Shown: positions 53,213-63,202 of the stretch, one piece after another
How positions within the stretch are numbered: the stretch's first letter is position 1
Layout: every line of letters begins with the position of its first letter
From: JAHELQ01 sp965603365
GTDB lineage: Bacteria; Acidobacteriota; Aminicenantia; UBA2199
Direction: 5' to 3'
Length of the DNA: 64,000 nt
Assembly: GCA_965603365.1 (NCBI GenBank)
Contig: CBFDCR010000016.1
Span: 17,038 to 81,037 of the forward strand
The notes under the pieces: generated by a model
What the model was told of the DNA's origin: nothing
The model's database searches: none
The model's input: only the letters and a program-made list of their open reading frames with translations
Program-made: the position numbers and the translations under genes

Positions 53213-56200
53213 TTAAGAAGACCCGGAGGCCTGAAAGGTAGACGGCAATTGATGAAATTTTTCCTTAAAACACCTGGTGAAGTAAGCGGTACTGGAAAAA
53301 CCCACCTCGAAGGCCACCTCGGTGACATTGCCGAAATTGGCTTTCAGCAATTGGGCCGCCCGTTCGAGCCGATAAGATTGAATAAACTGATTTGGGGTCT
53401 CGCCCGTTAAAGCATGTGTCTTGCGAAACAGGCTGGTCCGGCCCATCAGGAGTTTCTGGCACAGTTTGTCGATGTTAAATTCCGGGTCCGATAGATTCTT
53501 TGCAATAGTATCTTGAAGTTCTTTTAAAAAGGCTTCATCCATGGATGATATGGCAATTTCGGCCGGCAGAAGCATCTTCCGTCGTTGGATTTTTAACTGC
53601 AATTGACGCCGTAGGTCGATCAGGTTTTTGATCCGGATCGACAGGATCTTTATATTGAAGGGTTTGGTAATATAGTCGTCGGCCCCGGCCTCCAGGCCCT
53701 GGACAATACTTGCCTCCGAGGCTTTGGCGGTTAACAGGATGATGGGGATATGGCTGGTATGGATGTCGTTTTTTAAGACCCGGCACAATTCGTAGCCGTC
53801 GGCTTCAGGCATCATAATATCGCTGATGATGAGATCGGGAATCATCTCTTTGGCCTTCTGGATGCCCCGACGGCCGTCTGCCGCCTCTACCACCCGGTAA
53901 AGGGGGACGAGGGACTCCTTGATATATTTTCGCACATCCGGGTTGTCCTCAACAATGAGGATGAGGGTCTTTTCCTGGGATTCGGCTTCTATTTCTTCGC
54001 CTCTTTCCTCATCTTTGTCTGCTTTTTCGTCTCTCTCTTCACCTTTTTCAAGCTCTTGAAACGCCGATACTTTGCATGACACGGCAGGAACGGCGGCCTC
54101 TTTCAGATCCTCGACGATCTCGCCGGGCTTCAAATGTTCTGCCCCCAGAGGCAGCCGGAGAATAAATTCTGTTCCTTTACCTTCATGGCTGTGAACATCG
54201 ATTTTCCCGCAGTGCAAAGCGATAAGTTCCTTTACTAAAGCCAGCCCGATACCGGTGCCTTTATAACCCTGCTCCCTGAGACCACTGGCCTGGTAAAAAC
54301 GATCGAATATATGGGCCAACTGCTCTTTGGGAATACCGATCCCGGTATCCTGGACCGATATTTCCAGGAAACCGGTGGGGAAATCTTCTGCCTGGGACCG
54401 GACCCTACGCACGGCCACGGTAATCTTCCCCCCCGGAGGGGTAAATTTAATGGCGTTTAAAAGGAGGTTGCAGATCAACTTCTCCATCTTTTCGACATCA
54501 AAGTAAAGGGTGATATCTTGCTCCTCAACGATAAATTCCGAACTCAGTTTATTCTGGGCGGCCAGTAATTCAAAAGAGGCCAGCAGGCCTTTTAAGAAGG
54601 GTACAATATTTTGACAGACGGCCCGCAGCTTCATCTTGCCGCTGTCAAGCCTGGAAAGATCCAGCAACTGGTTAATCAGGGTGAGTAACCGCTGTGCATT
54701 TTGCAGTATTAATCCCAGTTTCTCTTTCTCCTTTCTCCCCCGGCGACCGGAAAGCAACTGTTCCAGGGGGGCCATAATCAAGGTCAGGGGAGTACGGAAT
54801 TCATGGGAGATGTTGGCAAAAAAACGGGATTTTACCTGGTCCATCTCTTTTAGTTTTTTGGATTGCTCCTTTAGTTGGAGGGTTTGACGTTTTAATTGCT
54901 CATTCTTGTGGTTAATCTCCTTTGTGCGTTGCCTGACGATTCGTTCGAGTCTTTGTTTTTCCCGCTCCAGCTTACCGGAACGCCAGCGAACGATCAGGAA
55001 AACCAGGGAAAAAATAGCCAGGGCATACAACAAGAAAGCCCACCAGGTTTTGTACCAGGGGGGTAAGACCCTAAATCGGAACACCGCTTCGCGGCCGACA
55101 TGTTTGTAAACATTCCGGGCCCGTACCCGGAACGTATACATCCCGGAATCGAGATTGGTGTAATCTTTCATCGTTTCCGGAGCCCAGGGGGACCAATTTT
55201 TCTCATACCCCTCCAGACGGCACTGGTAACGGTTCATGGCCTCGGCTTCAAAAAAGGGGGCGGCATACACAAAGCGGAGGTTCCGGTCCTGGTAATCGAT
55301 AGTGGCAAAAGTTTGTTTCAATGCCGTACCTCTATTTATGCCTCCCGGGTAACCTTTGAATATCAATATTCCATTGACGGTAACCTGTCGAATGAAGGTC
55401 GAAAAATCCAGATTATAGTTCTTTTTTACCGTTTTGTCGAAACGGATCAGGCCGTCATCGCTGCCGAGCCAGACGATGTCGTCTGCGACGGGGTCAGGAT
55501 ATATGGTGTTCACCTGGGCTAAGGGAATGCGCAAAAAGGGTATTGAATCGATGATAAAGGAACCGTCCGCCTGGCGAACAGCCCGGAAGTTCCTGTTCCT
55601 TGAATGAAACCAGATATCCCGGTGAACATCTTCCACGATGCGAAAAATACCCCTGGAACCGTCTGCAAATTCTTCACCCAGGCTAAAATCCGGGACAAAA
55701 CAGTCATCGGCTTCATCAAAACGAAATACCCCCTCTTCGCTGGCAAACATGACATGAGTCGCGGCCTTAAAAACACTGACTTCTCCAGCCGGCAGTCGAT
55801 GTGAGGTGTGATACCGTTTGACAGTTGTCCGGGAAATAGTACCAGCGTCCGGGAAATCGACTCTCAGAACGCCCCTGGACATAGTGCCCAGCCACAGTTT
55901 CCCTTTATCGTCCTCCACGATGGTTCTGATTTCCTGGTTTATACTTTTGATCTCCTGTTCTTTTTGCCACCGGTCGTCTTCGCTGTTGAAGTAAATAGAA
56001 ACCAATCCTTCACGTGTTCCCACCCATACCCGATCCGGCTCTTTTGAAGAAGGCAATAAAAAATAGGAATTGTTAGGGATAATCTTGCGGCTGGCGCTGC
56101 TCTTATCGATTCGAAACACACCGTCGCTGGTGGCAGCCAGAAGAGATTCGCCGGTGCACAGCAAGAACCAGCAGTTTTTGGACATGCCGGGAACCAACTG

Positions 56201-57337
56201 AAATTTATCATCAGGTCCGAGAATATACACACCGTAGTTGGTCCCCCCAATTAAATCATCCCGGTAACGGACAACCGCCCGAACCAGGCCGGGTAGTCCC
56301 GAATTATTGTCGTAGATAGAAAGAGGAGAATTATATTCGATTTTCGTTACCCCGTTACTTAAGGCCAACCATAAGTTTCCCTGAGAATCTTCCATAACAT
56401 GCTTGACATTCTCATCCAGCAGGCCGGAGCTTTTGTTAAAAACCTGCTTTAACCTGCCTTCGGTGTCGATGATGAGCAGACCGCCCCGCAGGGTGGCTAA
56501 GGCAAAGTCGCCGGTGGAGAGACGTATGCCGTGATACAATTGCTTTGCCTCTATATATTCATCGGCCTCTGTGGGGAACGGCACGGCGGCCTGGCCGTCG
56601 TAAATATAAAATCCATAGGTCCCGGTGCCGATCAATATCTTCTCACCATCTTCGCCGTACGGCACCATCATATATATCGATTTATCGGTAAATGTTTCTC
56701 CCCCGGGAATTCTTCTTACCGCCCCAGCCGCCACCTGGGTGAGCCCGTATTCTTTCTGGCGGACGAATAGTTTCTGCCTACACCGGAAAGAAAAGAAAAA
56801 GCTGCCGCCCGGAACACCGGGAGCGAGTATATCATTGATTTGTCCGGAACCCGGGTTATATCGGAATATCAGTTCATTGGATTGGAAATATACGCCCTCT
56901 CCGGTGGCATGGGTTTTCCAGATATCGGAGAATTTTTTTTGCTTTCCCCCCAATTGCCCACCCAAAGAGAGATATGCCAATGAGCCGTTTTCATCCGGGG
57001 CCAGATAGCCAATTTCATTGTTGCCCCCCACATAGATGGTCCCGGTATCGTCCTTTGCCAGGGAACGCACCGTTCTATTGGGTATGCGGATAGTCCGCCA
57101 GGAAACGCCGTCGAACTCCAGCAAACCGCCGTTGTTGCCGACATAGATGAAGCCCCGTTTGTCTTGCAGGACAAACCAATTCTGGTGTTGAAGACCATAC
57201 TCTTTGGGGCCGTAGTTCCTGAAATATTTTACCCCCTGGTTCTTACCGTACACTTTTAGGCAGGAGACAAACGAGAATCCCACAACCATGAGGGCCAGAG
57301 ATATAAAGCCTCTTTTAAAATTTAACCGTCTACACAC
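53213..57337 (-). CDS. Hybrid two-component sensor with propeller input
   Basis: A protein of 1374 residues. N-terminal signal peptide; two-component regulator propeller repeats (about 50-660); a Y_Y_Y beta domain (about 670-750); one membrane helix (about 765-785); DHp with NISHEFRTPLTLI; ATPase (NAIKFTPPGGK); receiver with LIISDIMMPEADG; and an AraC-type DNA-binding domain at the end. It reads a ligand outside and controls transcription in one chain. In Bacteroidota these systems govern glycan use. Start GTG 57337 is weakly supported. Confidence 0.93.
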   Translation of the reverse strand: MCRRLNFKRGFISLALMVVGFSFVSCLKVYGKNQGVKYFRNYGPKEYGLQHQNWFVLQDKRGFIYVGNNGGLLEFDGVSWRTIRIPNRTVRSLAKDDTGTIYVGGNNEIGYLAPDENGSLAYLSLGGQLGGKQKKFSDIWKTHATGEGVYFQSNELIFRYNPGSGQINDILAPGVPGGSFFFSFRCRQKLFVRQKEYGLTQVAAGAVRRIPGGETFTDKSIYMMVPYGEDGEKILIGTGTYGFYIYDGQAAVPFPTEADEYIEAKQLYHGIRLSTGDFALATLRGGLLIIDTEGRLKQVFNKSSGLLDENVKHVMEDSQGNLWLALSNGVTKIEYNSPLSIYDNNSGLPGLVRAVVRYRDDLIGGTNYGVYILGPDDKFQLVPGMSKNCWFLLCTGESLLAATSDGVFRIDKSSASRKIIPNNSYFLLPSSKEPDRVWVGTREGLVSIYFNSEDDRWQKEQEIKSINQEIRTIVEDDKGKLWLGTMSRGVLRVDFPDAGTISRTTVKRYHTSHRLPAGEVSVFKAATHVMFASEEGVFRFDEADDCFVPDFSLGEEFADGSRGIFRIVEDVHRDIWFHSRNRNFRAVRQADGSFIIDSIPFLRIPLAQVNTIYPDPVADDIVWLGSDDGLIRFDKTVKKNYNLDFSTFIRQVTVNGILIFKGYPGGINRGTALKQTFATIDYQDRNLRFVYAAPFFEAEAMNRYQCRLEGYEKNWSPWAPETMKDYTNLDSGMYTFRVRARNVYKHVGREAVFRFRVLPPWYKTWWAFLLYALAIFSLVFLIVRWRSGKLEREKQRLERIVRQRTKEINHKNEQLKRQTLQLKEQSKKLKEMDQVKSRFFANISHEFRTPLTLIMAPLEQLLSGRRGRKEKEKLGLILQNAQRLLTLINQLLDLSRLDSGKMKLRAVCQNIVPFLKGLLASFELLAAQNKLSSEFIVEEQDITLYFDVEKMEKLICNLLLNAIKFTPPGGKITVAVRRVRSQAEDFPTGFLEISVQDTGIGIPKEQLAHIFDRFYQASGLREQGYKGTGIGLALVKELIALHCGKIDVHSHEGKGTEFILRLPLGAEHLKPGEIVEDLKEAAVPAVSCKVSAFQELEKGEERDEKADKDEERGEEIEAESQEKTLILIVEDNPDVRKYIKESLVPLYRVVEAADGRRGIQKAKEMIPDLIISDIMMPEADGYELCRVLKNDIHTSHIPIILLTAKASEASIVQGLEAGADDYITKPFNIKILSIRIKNLIDLRRQLQLKIQRRKMLLPAEIAISSMDEAFLKELQDTIAKNLSDPEFNIDKLCQKLLMGRTSLFRKTHALTGETPNQFIQSYRLERAAQLLKANFGNVTEVAFEVGFSSTAYFTRCFKEKFHQLPSTFQASGSS

Positions 57338-57558
57338 TCGCTGTGCTCCATCTCAGCAGGGATTTCGGGAAATGGGTTTACGCAGGTTCACTTTTTAAAG
57401 TTATTAATTACCACAATAGCAGCATAAATTCAAGGAAAAGAGAGTGGAAAAAGAAGATGGGGACTAAGGCAAAGAAGATGTTCGCAAATTGAGGCGGTAA
57501 AATTGACAAGCAGGAGAGATTTTACTATACTTCACTATTCCCGATTCCCGGAGGACGA

Positions 57559-58320
57559 ATGAAGAAGGAAAACGTGAAGAAATTTTACGACGTGGTGTGG
57601 ACCGAGTATATACCGGAATTTGAGGCCAGCAAGGATCATCTGGAGTTATTTTTCTCTAAAGAGGAGATCAAGGGCCGGGAAATCCTGGACTGCGGCTGCG
57701 GTACCGGGATCTTTGCCAATATATTTGCCTCTATGGAGGCCGGTAAGGTGACGGGCCTGGATATATCCCCCGGCAGCCTGGAAACCGGCCGCCGGATCAA
57801 GGAAAAAATGGGGCTGCAGAACATCGAATTCGTGGAGGGGGACATGCTCAATCTCCCCTATGAAGATGGTCGTTTCGACATTGTCTGGGCCTGGGGCAGT
57901 GCGCATCACAGCGAAGATCCCATGAAGGCGCTGGCTGAGATCGACCGGGTGCTGAAGAAAAAAGGCGCCCTGCTGCTGGCCCTGTATAAAAAGACCGGCT
58001 TAACCTGGATTCACGAACTCATCCGCAAAACCCTGGTAAAAACCCCTAAATCCTGGTGGGTTTTCCTGTCCAGGATCATGGCCTTTTTTCTCTGGCCGGT
58101 GGTCAAAATCAGGGAAATTTTCAGGCAGAAAGCCCGCAAGGGAGAAAAACTGGAAGAACTGATCCTGGACTGGTACTTTGTGCCCATTCGTTTTTATTTT
58201 ACCCCCCAGGAGATCCGCACCTGGCTGGAACAAAAGGGGTATACCATTGAGAAATTCCTGCCCGGGTCCGGTCGGTTCGAAAGCGCCTCCAATTTCATCT
58301 ACAAGGCGGCCAAGCCATAA
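57559..58320 (+). CDS. Class I SAM-dependent methyltransferase
   Basis: A protein of 253 residues. The SAM site is ILDCGCGTGIFA, with acidic DISPGSLE, and the later motif is VWAWGSAHH in place of the usual loop. Two hydrophobic helices near the C-terminus hint at a membrane-associated substrate. GGAGG lies 6 nt before ATG 57559. Substrate unknown. It is convergent with the broken SGNH-type gene. Confidence 0.88.
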   Translation: MKKENVKKFYDVVWTEYIPEFEASKDHLELFFSKEEIKGREILDCGCGTGIFANIFASMEAGKVTGLDISPGSLETGRRIKEKMGLQNIEFVEGDMLNLPYEDGRFDIVWAWGSAHHSEDPMKALAEIDRVLKKKGALLLALYKKTGLTWIHELIRKTLVKTPKSWWVFLSRIMAFFLWPVVKIREIFRQKARKGEKLEELILDWYFVPIRFYFTPQEIRTWLEQKGYTIEKFLPGSGRFESASNFIYKAAKP

Positions 58321-58331
58321 GCCGGAGCCGG

Positions 58332-59395
58332 CTAAAACCAGCTCTCCTGCCGCCGGTCAAAATATCTTTGAATCGCCCGGCACAATTTCAGGCTTAGGAT
58401 TTTAGAGCCGTAGACCGACAGGTGGGAGATCCGGTTCCCATATTCGCCGTCGGCAAAATAGGCGGGATTGTACAGGTCAAATTGGTCCGGGGCGTTATAA
58501 TTGACATAGACCACATTGGTGTAGCGCCGGGCCATTTTGCGGATATCCTGGTGGAACTTATCGTGTTCGAAGTTGGTCTCGTAGACCGGGTAAAAATCGG
58601 GCAGCACCACCAGGAATACCCGTACCCGGTCTTTGTGCAACTCCTCCAGCAGCCGGTTAAAATAATCCCCCTCTTTACCGGGAAAGGGCTTATAGGCGGC
58701 CTTTCCCGGTTTGGGGACGGTTGGTTGTCTTGGTCTTTGACGGTACCGTACAACCCGATATAGGTGGAGATCCCGGCCGGTAATATATCCCTGTTTTGCC
58801 TGTTTTCCAGGGCCATCGACAGGTAATCGACGGTGTCGGCAAAATATTGGTCCAGATGCGGCTTGGTGCGAAACAACAGCGATACCCTGTTGAAAAGGGG
58901 GGAGCCTTTGTTGGCCGCCTGCCGGTGATCGATTCTCTTCACCGCGGCTTTTCCCTCGCCCCTCAACTGCTGCAGTTGTCCCGGGCTGGAGGTCTTGGAA
59001 AAGAGGAAGTAATCGATACCGTAGATGACGATTTTGGGTTTACCGTTCTGCCGTTTAAACTCCCGGTAAAACAGGTAGTTGAACCGGGCGTAGCGCCCCG
59101 GGCTGGCGGCGTTGTAGGCCCGCAGGCCCAGTTGCTCATAGAGGTAGAGGGGATGAATGCCCTCCTTGGTGCGGGAAGTCCCCACTATCAAGGTGTTGAA
59201 ATAGTTCTTTTTAAACCAACTGGACTGGCCGTACCAATCCTTTTTAGGCTGGCTGCTCCGATAAAACCCAAAAGCCGTCTCCCGCAGCAAGAAAAACACC
59301 CCCCGGTCAAACAGCACAAACAACACCACCCCCACCCCCACCAGGTACAACACCCTGACCCACTTCGCTTTCGGCCTAACCAACAACACACTCAT
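58332..59395 (-). pseudogene. Frameshifted SGNH-hydrolase-like membrane protein
   Basis: Reading starts at 59395 (MSVLLVRPKAKWVRVLYLVG, one membrane helix) and has a TLIVGTSRTKEGIHP block and AYNAASPG, of the SGNH-like class linked to polysaccharide O-acetylation. Near 58716, in a run of C, the frame shifts; the true C-terminal part continues in the next frame (FPGKEGDYFNRLLEELHKDR, then SHLSVYGSK). The two parts join to about 355 residues. Single-base loss or gain explains it, real or from assembly. Start lies 5 nt past an extended -10. Confidence 0.65.
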
Positions 59396-59400
59396 CCCCC

Positions 59401-59409
59401 ATTATACCA
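59401..59409 (-). promoter_or_regulatory. Extended -10 promoter, predicted leaderless (SGNH gene)
   Basis: Minus strand reads TGG-TATAAT (TATAAT at 59406-59401), then GGGGG and ATG 59395. The gene would have almost no leader. Confidence 0.55.
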
Positions 59410-59542
59410 AAATTTCAACCAATGGAAAAATTCAAACGCTCATGCCCCAAATATCGCCGCGTTTCAGGATTGAAGCCCATTTTTGGCCCTGGCCGAGAAG
59501 ATAAAGAAAATGACGCAACCCTTGCCCATGAATCACAATGGG

Positions 59543-59571
59543 TTGACAATTAGTCCTATTCAATATATTAA
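59543..59571 (+). promoter_or_regulatory. Promoter of the TumA/TumE-like pair
   Basis: A perfect TTGACA (59543-59548) and TATTAA (59566-59571) lie 17 bp apart; the first ATG (59589) has AGGA 4-5 nt upstream. Confidence 0.55.
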
Positions 59572-59588
59572 TATAGTATGAGGACAAC

Positions 59589-59897
59589 ATGAATGCACGA
59601 AAATTCATCGGCGATTTAGTTAAGCCATTGGTACAGGCTGGCGTATACAAAGACGAATCCTCCGCCCTCAAGGATATCATTATCGATTTCATCTTAAAGA
59701 AAAGAGACGAATATGCTCACATTATTACCGATTATCAGGACAAGTACCAGAAGAATTTCGACCAATTTTCAGTAGATCTAAAAAACACGGCCACTCCAGA
59801 CCTGGAAGATGACTGGTTTGAATGGAAGGCGGCCATTGAAATGCAAAAGGGCTGGGAGGAAGCCTACAGAATATCTTTATATGACCAGGCCGTTTAG
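59589..59897 (+). CDS. Putative antitoxin of a TumE-type module
   Basis: A 102-residue protein with a helical N-terminus (GDLVKPLVQAGVYKDESSAL), a layout seen in small antitoxins. Its 3' end overlaps the next gene by 17 bp. Together the pair looks like the TumA/TumE toxin-antitoxin arrangement. It should neutralise the protein that follows. Confidence 0.65.
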   Translation: MNARKFIGDLVKPLVQAGVYKDESSALKDIIIDFILKKRDEYAHIITDYQDKYQKNFDQFSVDLKNTATPDLEDDWFEWKAAIEMQKGWEEAYRISLYDQAV

Positions 59898-60264
59898 ATT
59901 CTCTGATATTGTTGGTTTTTTACAGAACAATCCCCTTGTTGCCAACATAAAAAAAATTCATATAGACGAAGTTTCAAAGAGGGGAGTCTATAAAATTAAA
60001 TGTCAACTCATCCCTTCAAAATACAATCTTGAAATTAAATATATAAAAACATCCCGGGAATTCATCTATTCTTATCAGTTATTTTCCACAGACACAATGA
60101 TGCGGTGGGATAACGAGCCCCACTATCCGGATATAAAATCCTATCCCCACCATTTTCACGATACAGATGGTCAGGTTTCTGATTCCGATCTGACCGGAGA
60201 TGCAGAAAGAGATCTTAAAAAAGTAATCTCCAAAATCAAAAATATCCTCTTCAAAAATTTCTAA
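59881..60264 (+). CDS. TumE-family toxin (DUF6516-like)
   Basis: A 127-residue protein with the pattern of the TumE toxin family: NLEIKYIKTSREFIYSYQLF, MRWDNEPHYPDI and PHHFHD, which bears the conserved RWDN and HH(F/K)HD motifs. Its start overlaps the antitoxin gene by 17 bp. Role in the cell is unproven for most members. The end runs against a broken transposase gene. Confidence 0.78.
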   Translation: MTRPFRFSDIVGFLQNNPLVANIKKIHIDEVSKRGVYKIKCQLIPSKYNLEIKYIKTSREFIYSYQLFSTDTMMRWDNEPHYPDIKSYPHHFHDTDGQVSDSDLTGDAERDLKKVISKIKNILFKNF

Positions 60265-60269
60265 TTGAA

Positions 60270-60522
60270 ACGAAGAAAAGGAGAACTCTGACATCCTTCC
60301 ACTTGCGTTCTCAAGTACAAGATGATAGTGATTTTCCATGACACAGTAGGCCAATAGCCGGATTTTCATTTTTTGGGATGAATCTTCCAGGTATTCCAGG
60401 AACTGATTTTTATACTTTTTACCCGCGAAAATTGTTTTGCCCTCATAGCCACGGTTCATGACGTGGTGAAATGCACCTGGGTAGGTTATTCGTGCTCTCT
60501 TCACAGAAGTATTACACCCCAA
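60270..60522 (-). pseudogene. Truncated RAYT/IS200-like transposase
   Basis: The minus strand begins TTG 60522 and encodes ITYPGAFHHVMNRGYEGKTI and AYCVMENHYHLVLE, the HUH-type REP-associated transposase. After about 75 residues (SGRMSEF) the similarity ends and the reading frame runs into the TumE gene. The catalytic Tyr and the second half are missing. It is a decayed copy. Confidence 0.85.
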
Positions 60523-60717
60523 AGTTTAACGTTCTGTCGCACCGCCCCCTCTTTCCCTGCGCACCACCCCCTCTTTCCTCTTTTTACTGACTTCCCCGTT
60601 TTCGGACTCACTTTTATCAGAAATAGAGGACATACCAGCAGTATTAGGGAGAAGAGCGGAGAAGAAAAATTCTTAGTTTATAGTGGCATTCTTCCCCGTT
60701 CCGTCTCCATCGATTTG

Positions 60718-60861
60718 TTATGCATCATTTTGTTTCTCTCTTTCGGCTTTACATTGAGGACATTCAGTACCTTTCAAATATCGCATCCTATGTTTAGGAC
60801 ATAAAATATAATCCAATTCCTTCTTTCCATACTGCTGGTCGTGGTTTTGTTTATTTGCCAT
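60718..60861 (-). CDS. 47-residue zinc-ribbon-like protein
   Basis: AAGGAG lies 7 nt before ATG 60861. The product has CPKH and CPQC (residues 21-24 and 34-37), a compact zinc-binding set, and a charged Lys/Glu-rich ending. It overlaps the 3' end of a membrane protein gene by 11 bp, so the two form a small operon. Function unknown. Confidence 0.65.
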   Translation of the reverse strand: MANKQNHDQQYGKKELDYILCPKHRMRYLKGTECPQCKAEREKQNDA

Positions 60862-61354
60862 CTTTTTTCTCCTTGCTCAATTGTTTGCATAAAAAGAATA
60901 CCCTTAAACAATGATCAGAAAGCCAAATAAAGGCAGCAAGTACAATTATAAAGAAGATATAAGGAATTGTATCTTTTTTCAAAATTAAAATTGCTATGAC
61001 CGAACATATTAGGCTTAAAGTAGCCGACTCCGTTAAAGCAGTTGCTAGTTGATCCTGCCATAGATATTCCTTATATCCTTGAATATTGTAAGCAGAGACA
61101 AAAAATAAAAAACTGATGAGTAGGTAATAAAGAGCGAACTGTAAATTTGGGATTATAGTTTTTTCAAGTAATGCTACTGCTAAAAGTGCTGAAAATGTGA
61201 ATCCGGCTAATGTCATAATGTGAGTTCGATGGGCATTGCGATCTTGAGCTTCATTTGGCAATCTTTTTTTCCATTGACTTCTGAATTTAATTAATACAAT
61301 GATCCTTACAATTATTGGCAAAATAGGAATAAAATAATAGATGTATAATTTCAT
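60851..61354 (-). CDS. Four-helix membrane protein of unknown function
   Basis: A 167-residue protein with hydrophobic helices at about 4-22, 46-64, 72-90, 107-125 and 132-150 (four or five). No family recognised. GGAG lies about 12 nt before the ATG, and the small zinc-ribbon gene follows with 11 bp overlap. It may belong to the accessory genes at this end of the window. Confidence 0.6.
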   Translation of the reverse strand: MKLYIYYFIPILPIIVRIIVLIKFRSQWKKRLPNEAQDRNAHRTHIMTLAGFTFSALLAVALLEKTIIPNLQFALYYLLISFLFFVSAYNIQGYKEYLWQDQLATALTESATLSLICSVIAILILKKDTIPYIFFIIVLAAFIWLSDHCLRVFFLCKQLSKEKKDGK

Positions 61355-62012
61355 GATTTAGTCTTTCTCCATAACCATTACAATACTACACCTACTATAT
61401 TTCTTAGATTTTATATTTTTTTTAAAATCAGATATTCTAAGAAAATAATGGGCAAAATGCAGTAATTTACATATATTCATAATTTAATACTGAACGCTGA
61501 ACGAATTGGGGACGAAGTATGTAAACATGTAAACAAGTGGCCAGGCCGGACACATTTATTTACCTTTCTGGCAGTTTGTTTAAATGACGTTAGCTCGTAC
61601 ATGGCAAAAACTTAATCGATAAGAGTAAGGAGAGCAGCCAAAACCTCGCTCCCTCTCGAAAAGTAAGCTGCCGCCCTTTTCTGCCATTGTTGATTCGCTT
61701 TGTCCGTCTCCATTTAATCAATTCTTATCTTTCAACTCCCGCTTCAACCGGAACTTTCAACATCTACTCATCTTCAACTCTCCGTTATCGAGATAATAGG
61801 CTATCATACCAGAAAAAGAGTTTCAAGCATTGATGAAAAAAAATGAAAAAATCTTTAATTTTCCTATCTTTATCCCCGCTGGATCGATATTGGCAAACGA
61901 GTTCACCCGCTTTTTCGCTCAACCGAATGAACAGTAGTGAAAAGAAGGATATGTATGTGAGTGTGCTGTAATATTGTCATGCACCGAGCACAGTTTCAGA
62001 AATACCGTCTGT
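61355..62012. other. Gene-free stretch of about 660 bp
   Basis: No coding region, RNA gene or clear repeat was seen. It is AT-rich at the left and mixed to the right. Its position between a membrane protein and an Rpn-type gene suggests decayed sequence from mobile elements. Confidence 0.5.
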
Positions 62013-62930
62013 TTATTCCTGTACGGCCAGTTCGTCAATCTCTTCTCTGGGTAAACCGGTGGATTCGGCAATAATATTTAAATCAATACCTCTCTTTATC
62101 AACTCTTTAGCAATCTCGATATTTCTCTCTTTTGCACCCTTTTCCACGCCTTGTTCTACCCATCTTTGTGCTAATGTCGGCATAATATCACCTCCATTAA
62201 TGTGACTCTTCTCTAACATCTTTTCCAATTTTTCGGGAGATATGTCTTGAGTGGACGCAATGTACGTCAGCATAAACAACAACCGCTCCCTGTCCCGGCT
62301 CAATCCACTCTGATGCCAGAAATCAAACACCCTCTTCATGGTCTCCACATCTTCGTGAAATGCACTCTTAAACAGCAGCAGTCCGGTCAACAAAAACACA
62401 TTATCTCCCAACGCCTCATTGCCGGGCGCACTAAAATCCCAGCAATTGGTGTCAAACAATATATATCGGTAATTTAATAAAAATGTCTTGACCTCTTCAT
62501 CCACGGCAAACTGGTCGTGAAACGACCGGGAAAGGCTCCATTTTTTCTTACCGTGATAAAACACAACGGGAATCACCACCCGCAGCGGCTTGCCCTCATC
62601 GCTGTCCTTCTGCCAGGTGTGATACATGTATTTTAGTATCTGGATAAATACCTTTTTATCTTCATAGGACTTATGTTCAAACAGGAAGTAAATATCCGCC
62701 GCCACCTCCCCCTCCGCAGTAGAGCGCATCACGGTTTTGGCGACAATATCGGAGTGATAACCTTTGAGTTCATCGCTGGTATACCCGGTGGTATCCAGTT
62801 CGATGCGGGATAGATCCAGGAGGTTGAGGATCTTTTCCGGCAGGGCGATCTTGACAAAAGAGCGGATATTCTCCTCATTGGCAAATACCCTTTTAAAGAA
62901 GCCGTCATGCGCATTCTCGATCTTGTCCAT
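62013..62930 (-). CDS. Rpn-family PD-(D/E)XK nuclease/transposase-like protein
   Basis: A protein of 305 residues of the Rpn/PDDEXK family, linked to recombination and mobile DNA. The nuclease core shows SDIVAK and ADIYFLFEHKSY (D, E-x-K). The C-terminal tail (EIDELAV) recurs as a fragment at 63203. Start 62930 was chosen because MDKIENAHDGFFKRVF opens the family's domain; the longer frame to 62969 covers the promoter. The -10 (TATTAT, 62946-62941) and TTGACA lie 17 bp apart upstream. Confidence 0.85.
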   Translation of the reverse strand: MDKIENAHDGFFKRVFANEENIRSFVKIALPEKILNLLDLSRIELDTTGYTSDELKGYHSDIVAKTVMRSTAEGEVAADIYFLFEHKSYEDKKVFIQILKYMYHTWQKDSDEGKPLRVVIPVVFYHGKKKWSLSRSFHDQFAVDEEVKTFLLNYRYILFDTNCWDFSAPGNEALGDNVFLLTGLLLFKSAFHEDVETMKRVFDFWHQSGLSRDRERLLFMLTYIASTQDISPEKLEKMLEKSHINGGDIMPTLAQRWVEQGVEKGAKERNIEIAKELIKRGIDLNIIAESTGLPREEIDELAVQE

Positions 62931-62940
62931 GGCGATACTA

Positions 62941-62969
62941 ATAATAGGACGATTTAACGAAATTGTCAA
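62941..62969 (-). promoter_or_regulatory. Promoter of the Rpn-type gene
   Basis: Minus strand: TTGACA (62969-62964), 17-bp spacer, TATTAT (62946-62941), 10 nt, ATG 62930. Confidence 0.65.
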
Positions 62970-63202
62970 CCGCCCAGCCAGTGGTTCAAGTTCAGGTTCA
63001 GGTTAAAAAAGGCATCAGGCAGGGGATTTAAAGGCAGGAATGGTGGAATGGTGGAATATTGGAATGATGGAATGATGTAAAAAAAACATCAGGCAGTAAG
63101 GCAAGAGGCAACATTTCAGGCTCCAATAAAAATACCGTACCGCTCTTAACTGCTCTTAGCCTCTTAGCTCCCTTGAACTTGAACCTGAACCTGAACTCAT
63201 GT

